Origin: Alitiscatomonas aceti
Lineage (GTDB): Bacteria; Bacillota; Clostridia; Lachnospirales; Lachnospiraceae
Reading direction: 5' to 3'
Assembly: GCF_025567195.1 (NCBI RefSeq)
Contig: NZ_JAOQJF010000018.1
Coordinates: forward strand, 1 to 61,816
DNA: 61,816 bases
Of the stretch, positions 61,120 to 61,816 are shown piece after piece (within the stretch, counting starts at the first letter, position 1; every line of letters starts with the position of its first letter). Position numbers and translations under genes: made by a program. Below the pieces are notes generated by a model. That model was not told where the DNA came from. It was given only the letters and a program-made list of their open reading frames with translations, and made no database searches.

Positions 61120-61816
61120 CCTCCCCATTTTCTGAATCGCTTCCAGATTTCCACCGTATAAGCGGCGGTCTGCTCCTCCTTCAAAAGTAGGTGCATCTCG
61201 TCGATGTAGTAACGGGTGGACTTGTGAGCGGCACGGTTGATGGTAACGCGGTTCCACACCTGATCCTGGACCACCAGCATACCGATTTTCTTGAGCTGCT
61301 TGCCCAGTTCCTTAATGTCATAGCAGACAATGCGGTTATTGATGTCCACATTGCTCTGGTGATTGAACACATTAAGGGAGCCGGTTACATAGATTTCAAG
61401 GGCCGTGGCGATATACTGGGCTTCCTTTTCCTCCTGTGAACGGAGCAGGTTATATAGGTCCTCCAGTATGGGCATATTCTCCGGGCGCGGGTCGTTGAGG
61501 TAGGTCTGATAGACCAGACGCACACAACGGTCGATGATGGTTTTCTGCACCGGCTGCAATCCGTCCTTACCGCCCACGATCAGCTCACACAAGCTGAGGA
61601 TAAAATCAGACTTGAGGGACAGCGGGCTTTCATCATCCGAATAGTCCAGGTTCAGGTCCATCGGATTGATGTAATTGGTTGAGGTAGGCGAGATCTTGAT
61701 GACCTGCCCATGCAGACGCTCAACAAGAGGTGCGTACTCAGCTTCCGGGTCACAGATGATAACATCATCACTGGTAAGCAAAAAGCAGTTGGCAATTTCT
61801 CGTTTTGCGCTGAAGG
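61120..61816 (-). pseudogene. VirB4-like conjugation ATPase, 5' part (runs off the right edge)
   Basis: The frame enters at the right edge without a start and reads REIANCFLLTSDDVIICDPE, TSTNYINPMDLN, then a Walker B-like YYIDEMHLLLKEEQ, and KRFRKWGG before the insertion. The phosphate-binding loop lies beyond the window. VirB4 ATPases energise assembly of the type IV secretion channel. With the insertion, the reading continues for 46 extra codons to a stop at 60978, so the last 100 residues would be lost. Confidence 0.85.

Larger units (their letters stand above)
11334..61816. mobile_element. Tn1549/CTn-family integrative conjugative element (right end outside the window)
   Basis: The left boundary must lie between 11278 and 11368, between the GTPase-NYN start and the recombinase stop; it cannot be fixed without the other attachment site. 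Order: serine recombinase, sigma-like protein, cargo, XRE regulator, relaxase, MobC, DUF3849, methylase/helicase, TTRAP, CHC2/ArdC protein, TopB, DUF4366, DUF4315, CHAP-domain protein, VirB4. This order is typical of Tn1549-like elements, with cargo between recombinase and relaxase. By eye base composition changes sharply at the boundary: the flanking chromosome is GC-rich, while the recombinase and part of the cargo are AT-rich. Confidence 0.9.

Noticed and set aside
1..61816. CRISPR array, tRNA or rRNA genes
   Set aside because: No regularly spaced repeat array and no tRNA or rRNA signature was found by reading; only short inverted and direct repeats are present.

Overview
The window reads as gut Clostridia, most likely Lachnospiraceae: a Firmicutes glycerol operon under a GlpP antiterminator, strong AGGAGG ribosome sites, and a Tn1549/CTn-family integrative conjugative element (ICE). 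This placement is inferred from gene families only. Almost every gene is on the minus strand. Six runs of N interrupt the right half.

Positions 1-11277 look chromosomal. Right to left: a TetM/EF-G-type GTPase fused to a Rae1/YacP-like NYN ribonuclease (8284-11277), a MATE exporter (6769-8121), then a glycerol operon: leader with an intrinsic terminator, glpP, glpK, glpF, a GlpA-like FAD/[2Fe-2S] dehydrogenase, a second FAD oxidoreductase, a DUF1667 protein and a 66-residue NDMN-repeat microprotein. Glycerol would be imported, phosphorylated and oxidised, with GlpP controlling read-through of the leader.

From about 11.3 kb to the right edge lies an ICE, cut off at the right edge. Its large serine recombinase sits at the left end, just upstream of the GTPase-NYN gene. 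Next come a 61-codon frame, a GC-rich block framed by a 10-bp inverted repeat (structured RNA candidate) and a sigma-region-4 protein.

Positions 14.4-34.4 kb are cargo: two response regulator/kinase pairs, three ABC ATPases, five FtsX-like permeases, a twin-receiver protein, an NTF2-like protein and a three-helix membrane protein. The proximal pair (RR 19028, HK 17940) shares a TTGAG direct-repeat box with the adjacent ABC operon. The distal BceRS-like pair (33684, 32656) shares a different box, found upstream of itself and of most other cargo operons. Two copies of a 30-bp identical spacer flank an AT-rich 5.4-kb block, so the cargo looks assembled from swappable modules. The likely role is sensing and resisting envelope-active peptides (family inference).

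Positions 34.6-61.8 kb are the conjugation backbone: XRE regulator, relaxase, a PBECR4-like putative nuclease behind a promoter-RNA-terminator leader, CD1845-like protein, MobC, DUF3849, a giant methylase/SNF2 helicase, TTRAP, a CHC2/ArdC-like protein, TopB, DUF4366, DUF4315, a CHAP-domain CD1108-family protein and VirB4. The helicase gene is split at its DEAH motif by a complete 2,823-bp group II intron whose removal restores the frame exactly, and it carries a TnpV frame nested in another reading frame. VirB4 is interrupted by about 353 bp of unknown sequence without intron hallmarks, so transfer may be impaired unless this is an assembly artefact.
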